Below are positions 13,088-15,719 of a stretch of DNA of 15,719 nucleotides, piece by piece; position 1 is the stretch's first letter; each line of letters starts with the position of its first letter. The notes beneath the pieces are model-generated. The model saw only the letters and a list, made by a program, of their open reading frames with translations. It made no database searches and was not told where the DNA came from. The translations under genes were made by a program, and so were the position numbers. Location of the stretch: positions 1-15,719 of the forward strand of contig JAFAZM010000249.1 of the NCBI GenBank assembly GCA_019239785.1, written 5' to 3'. Source of the stretch: Sphingomonadaceae bacterium. Lineage in GTDB: Bacteria > Pseudomonadota > Alphaproteobacteria > Sphingomonadales > Sphingomonadaceae.

Positions 13088-13608
13088 CGCCCCAGCAGCA
13101 CCCGCGCCTGCGTCGCGATCTGCGCCAACATCGGGGCGGTGACCTGGGAGGCGGCGCGGGCGCGCTCGACGGTGCGGCGGAACTGGTCGATGCGCGGACC
13201 CTGCTCGCGGACCCAGGCATCGACCACCGCGACCGGATCGGCGCTCTTCCGGCGCTCCAGGAATTCCAGCCGCAATTGCTCGAAGTCGCGGGCGAGGCCG
13301 GCGGTGAGCAGCCGTTCCCACTGGTCGCGCGCCTGGAAGGCATTGGCCGCGTTCTGCGCCCAGTCGAGCCCCAAAGCCTCGCCCAATTGGGTGTAGGCGC
13401 GGGTCAGCTGGACCTCGTCGACGCCGAGCTTGCGGGCCATCGTGGCGAGGCCGATCGCGCCGTTCATCTCGAATAGGCGGACGATCCGCACCGCGATCGA
13501 GCGCGGCGCCCCCATCTCGTCCAATCTGGCGCGCAGGCTCCCGGTCTCGGCGCGCGCCTCCGGCCGGAGCAGGTCGCCGACCATCGCGTCGAGCTTGTCC
13601 AGGCCCGG
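13084..13608 (-). pseudogene. NAD-glutamate dehydrogenase, C-terminal segment after an in-frame TAG
   Basis: 174 codons that continue in the same frame directly after the TAG at 13611-13609 and end at the normal TAG (13086-13084). The translation PGLDKLDAMVGDLLRPEARAETG...GAPRSIAVRIVRLFEMNGAIGLATMARKLGV, LGEALGLDWAQNAA, RDFEQLRLEFLERR and QIATQARVLLGR is the typical C-terminal helical end of the large bacterial NAD-GDH, with no further stop or frameshift. A first internal ATG is at 13584 but has no Shine-Dalgarno before it. It is therefore either a remnant separated by a recent nonsense change, the product of readthrough, or an artefact of one wrong base. Confidence 0.75.
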
Positions 13609-15719
13609 CTACAGCAATTCGACGAGCTGGCCGGGCGTCATCTCGGGCGAGGTGACGCGCAGCATGTCGGCGATGTGCAGCTGCAGCCCCCTGGCCGCCT
13701 GCTCGAACAGTTCGAGCCGGCTCTGCTCGGGGAGGTCGGCGCGGTCGAGATCGTCCCAGAGCGAGCCCATGTCGAACAGGCGCTCGGCGGCGAGGAAAGC
13801 CGCGGCGGCCTGGCCGAAGGCGGCGCCCTCCTCCTCGGTCAGCGCGAAGGGCGCGATGATGCCGAGCCGGTTGACGATTCGGTTGGCGACCTTGGTCGCG
13901 ATGATCTCGGTGCGGAGGCGATGAGCGAGGATCGCCTCGCGGTGCCGCTCCCGCATCTGCGGCGGGAAGGCGGCGAGCAGCTCGCCTTCCAGGGTCGGGT
14001 CGCCCGTCCATTTCGCGCCCTCGATCGCCGCCTGCAGCCGCATCTTCGAGGTCGAGAGCAGGATTGCGAGCTCGGGCCGGGTCAGCCCGAGATTCTGCTG
14101 GGCGCGGCGGAGCAATTCCTCATTGCCCTGCAGCCCTTCGACGGCCCGGTTGAGCCGGCCGCTCTCCTCCAATATCTCGATGACGCGGACGAGCTGGGGC
14201 AGCGCGCCCGGGCCGCCGCGCTCGGCGATCGACAGCGCCAGGGTCTGCAGCCGATTGTCCTCGAGCACCAGCGAGGCGACCTCGTCGGTCATCTCGGCGA
14301 GCAGCAGGTTGCGCTCCTCGAGCTGCAGCCGGCCTTCCAGCATCTCCCGGTTCAGCGGGATCTTGATGTTGACCTCATTGTCCGAGCAATCGACGCCGGC
14401 GCTGTTGTCGATGAAGTCGGTGTTGATCCGGCCGCCATGCTGGCTGAACTCGATCCGGCCGGCCTGGGTGATGGCGAGATTGGCGCCCTCGCCGACCGCC
14501 TTCGCGCGAAGCTCGGAGGCATTGACCCGGATCGCGTCGTTGCCGGGATCGCCGACGTCCGCGTTGCTCTGGCCCGTCGCCTTGATGTAGGTCCCGATGC
14601 CGCCGAACCAGAGCAGGTCCACCTCGCTCTTCAGGATCGCGCTGATCAAAGCGGCGGGCTCGACCTCCTTCGCATCGAGGCCGAGCATCGCGCGGACCTC
14701 CTTGCTCAACGGAATCAACTTCTGGCTGCGCGGGAAGACGCCGCCCCCCTTCGAGATCAGCTCCTTTTTGTAATCGACCCAGGAGGAGCGCGGCAGCTCG
14801 AACATCCGCTTGCGCTCCTTCCAGCTCTTCGCCGGATCGGGATCGGGATCGAGGAATATGTGGCGATGATCGAAGGCGGCGACCAGCTTGATCGTCTTCG
14901 ACAGCAGCATCCCGTTGCCGAAGACGTCGCCCGACATGTCGCCGACGCCTGCGATGCGGATCGGCTCCTTCTGGACGTCGACGCCCATCTCGCGGAAGTG
15001 GCGCTGGACGGAGACCCAGGCGCCCTTGGCGGTGATCCCCATCGCCTTGTGGTCGTAGCCGTTCGAGCCGCCCGAGGCGAAGGCGTCGCCGAGCCAGAAG
15101 CCGCGCTCGATCGCGATCGCATTGGCGACGTCGGAGAAGGTGGCGGTGCCCTTGTCGGCGGCGACGACGAAATAGGGATCGTCGCCGTCGCGGATGACGA
15201 CCTTCGCAGGATGGACGACCTTGCCCTTGACCAGATTGTCGGTGACCGAAAGCAGCGAGCGGATGAAAATCCGATAGGCCTCGGTGCCCTCGGCGAGCCA
15301 GGCGTCGCGATTGGAGGCCGGCGGCAGCTGCTTGGGATAGAAGCCGCCCTTGGCGCCGGTCGGCACGATCACGGCATTCTTCACGACCTGAGCCTTCATC
15401 AGGCCGAGCACCTCGGTGCGGAAGTCGTCGCGCCGGTCGGACCAGCGCAGGCCGCCGCGGGCGATCGGGCCGCCGCGCAGGTGGATGCCCTCGAGCCGGG
15501 GGCTGTAGACCCAGATCTCCCGCCACGGCACCGGCGCCGGCAGGCCCGGGACGAGCGCGGATTCGAGCTTGAAGGCGAGCGCCTCCTCGCCGGAGGGCGC
15601 GAAGGCATTGGTGCGCAGCACCGCGGCGACGACGCCGCGGATCAGCCGCAGGATGCGGTCGTCGTCGATCGCCGCGACGCCGGCGAGGCCTCGGGCGATG
15701 CGTTGCTCGGCGGCGCGGA
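13609..15719 (-). CDS. NAD-specific glutamate dehydrogenase (large, ~180 kDa class), catalytic part
   Basis: Oxidises glutamate to 2-oxoglutarate and ammonia with NAD+; cytoplasmic. 702 codons are visible and the frame is open to the right edge (RAAEQRIARGLAGVAAIDDD..ILRLIRG), so the N-terminal regulatory half lies outside. Signatures of the class: GGPIARGGLRWSDRRDDF, VLGLMKAQVVKNAVIVP and GAKGGFYPKQLPP (substrate and catalytic Lys region, about 15340-15480), GDGDDPYFVVAADKGTATFSD (about 15130-15190), GVGDMSGDVFGNGMLLS (about 14900-14950), IDNSAGVDCSDNEVNIKI (about 14365-14420). The reading stops at TAG 13611-13609 after PGQLVELL, 174 codons short of the normal end. The catalytic core is complete in the visible part; whether the shortened protein is active is unknown. 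It converges on the ribbon-helix-helix gene. Confidence 0.93.
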   Translation of the reverse strand, partial: RAAEQRIARGLAGVAAIDDDRILRLIRGVVAAVLRTNAFAPSGEEALAFKLESALVPGLPAPVPWREIWVYSPRLEGIHLRGGPIARGGLRWSDRRDDFRTEVLGLMKAQVVKNAVIVPTGAKGGFYPKQLPPASNRDAWLAEGTEAYRIFIRSLLSVTDNLVKGKVVHPAKVVIRDGDDPYFVVAADKGTATFSDVANAIAIERGFWLGDAFASGGSNGYDHKAMGITAKGAWVSVQRHFREMGVDVQKEPIRIAGVGDMSGDVFGNGMLLSKTIKLVAAFDHRHIFLDPDPDPAKSWKERKRMFELPRSSWVDYKKELISKGGGVFPRSQKLIPLSKEVRAMLGLDAKEVEPAALISAILKSEVDLLWFGGIGTYIKATGQSNADVGDPGNDAIRVNASELRAKAVGEGANLAITQAGRIEFSQHGGRINTDFIDNSAGVDCSDNEVNIKIPLNREMLEGRLQLEERNLLLAEMTDEVASLVLEDNRLQTLALSIAERGGPGALPQLVRVIEILEESGRLNRAVEGLQGNEELLRRAQQNLGLTRPELAILLSTSKMRLQAAIEGAKWTGDPTLEGELLAAFPPQMRERHREAILAHRLRTEIIATKVANRIVNRLGIIAPFALTEEEGAAFGQAAAAFLAAERLFDMGSLWDDLDRADLPEQSRLELFEQAARGLQLHIADMLRVTSPEMTPGQLVELL

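Noticed and set aside
13609..13611. TAG decoded as pyrrolysine or a reassigned sense codon
   Set aside because: Other genes in the window end in TAG as ordinary stops and no pyl genes are seen; mutation, readthrough or error is simpler.
10931..14011. 1026-codon open frame on the minus strand across hemH, phaB and part of the glutamate dehydrogenase
   Set aside because: It runs antisense to two well-supported genes, crosses intergenic repeats and, over 13084-14011, uses a different frame from the real glutamate dehydrogenase.

Overview
The window looks like a chromosomal segment of a high-GC alphaproteobacterium, most likely a sphingomonad (Sphingomonadales). The basis is family resemblance: a circularly permuted two-piece tmRNA gene with an ANDN-type tag, a short NDUFS4-like complex I subunit, a very large NAD-dependent glutamate dehydrogenase, and small REP-like hairpin repeats between genes. 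No phage, plasmid, transposase, CRISPR array, rRNA or tRNA gene was seen.

Layout. 1-903: the 3' end of pnp (polynucleotide phosphorylase, KH and S1 domains plus an Arg/Gly/Asp-rich tail), a ~104 bp palindromic repeat, and an intrinsic terminator shared with the convergent cfa gene (903-2141, minus). 2281-3030: an alpha/beta hydrolase, divergent from cfa. 3139-4862 (minus): a small lipoprotein, a bleomycin-resistance-like VOC protein, an unexplained array of three hairpins sharing one loop sequence, the tmRNA gene ssrA with its promoter, a REP-like repeat, and mscL. 4940-8216 (plus): a tight five-gene run, lemA - tpm1 - tpm2 - tpm3 - nudix, whose last four genes overlap by 1-4 bases. 8305-8583 (minus): the complex I accessory subunit, with a perfect 15-bp palindrome just upstream of its start. 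8626-8710: inverted arrays of a 7-bp repeat. 8763-12760 (plus): a Tat-exported molybdopterin dehydrogenase large subunit without its iron-sulfur partner, ferrochelatase (hemH, TTG start overlapping the previous stop), and an acetoacetyl-CoA reductase (phaB type). 12758-12860: a REP/BIME-like repeat whose first stem contains the phaB stop codon. 12869-13087: a ribbon-helix-helix protein. 13084-15719 (minus): the C-terminal part of an NAD-glutamate dehydrogenase, interrupted by an in-frame TAG 174 codons before its normal end.

How the genes fit together. The lemA/TPM cluster is a cell-envelope module: two lipoproteins, one exported TPM protein anchored by a membrane segment with a Gly-rich tail, and one membrane-embedded TPM-like protein. 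Translational coupling suggests the products are made in fixed ratios. The other genes are housekeeping or metabolic (RNA decay, membrane lipid cyclopropanation, osmotic safety valve, ribosome rescue, haem, polyhydroxyalkanoate precursor, glutamate catabolism) and show no single shared pathway.

The most unusual items are the three same-loop hairpins between ssrA and the VOC gene, the amber codon inside the glutamate dehydrogenase, and the inverted 7-mer repeat arrays. All identifications rest on motif reading by eye; no database search was run.
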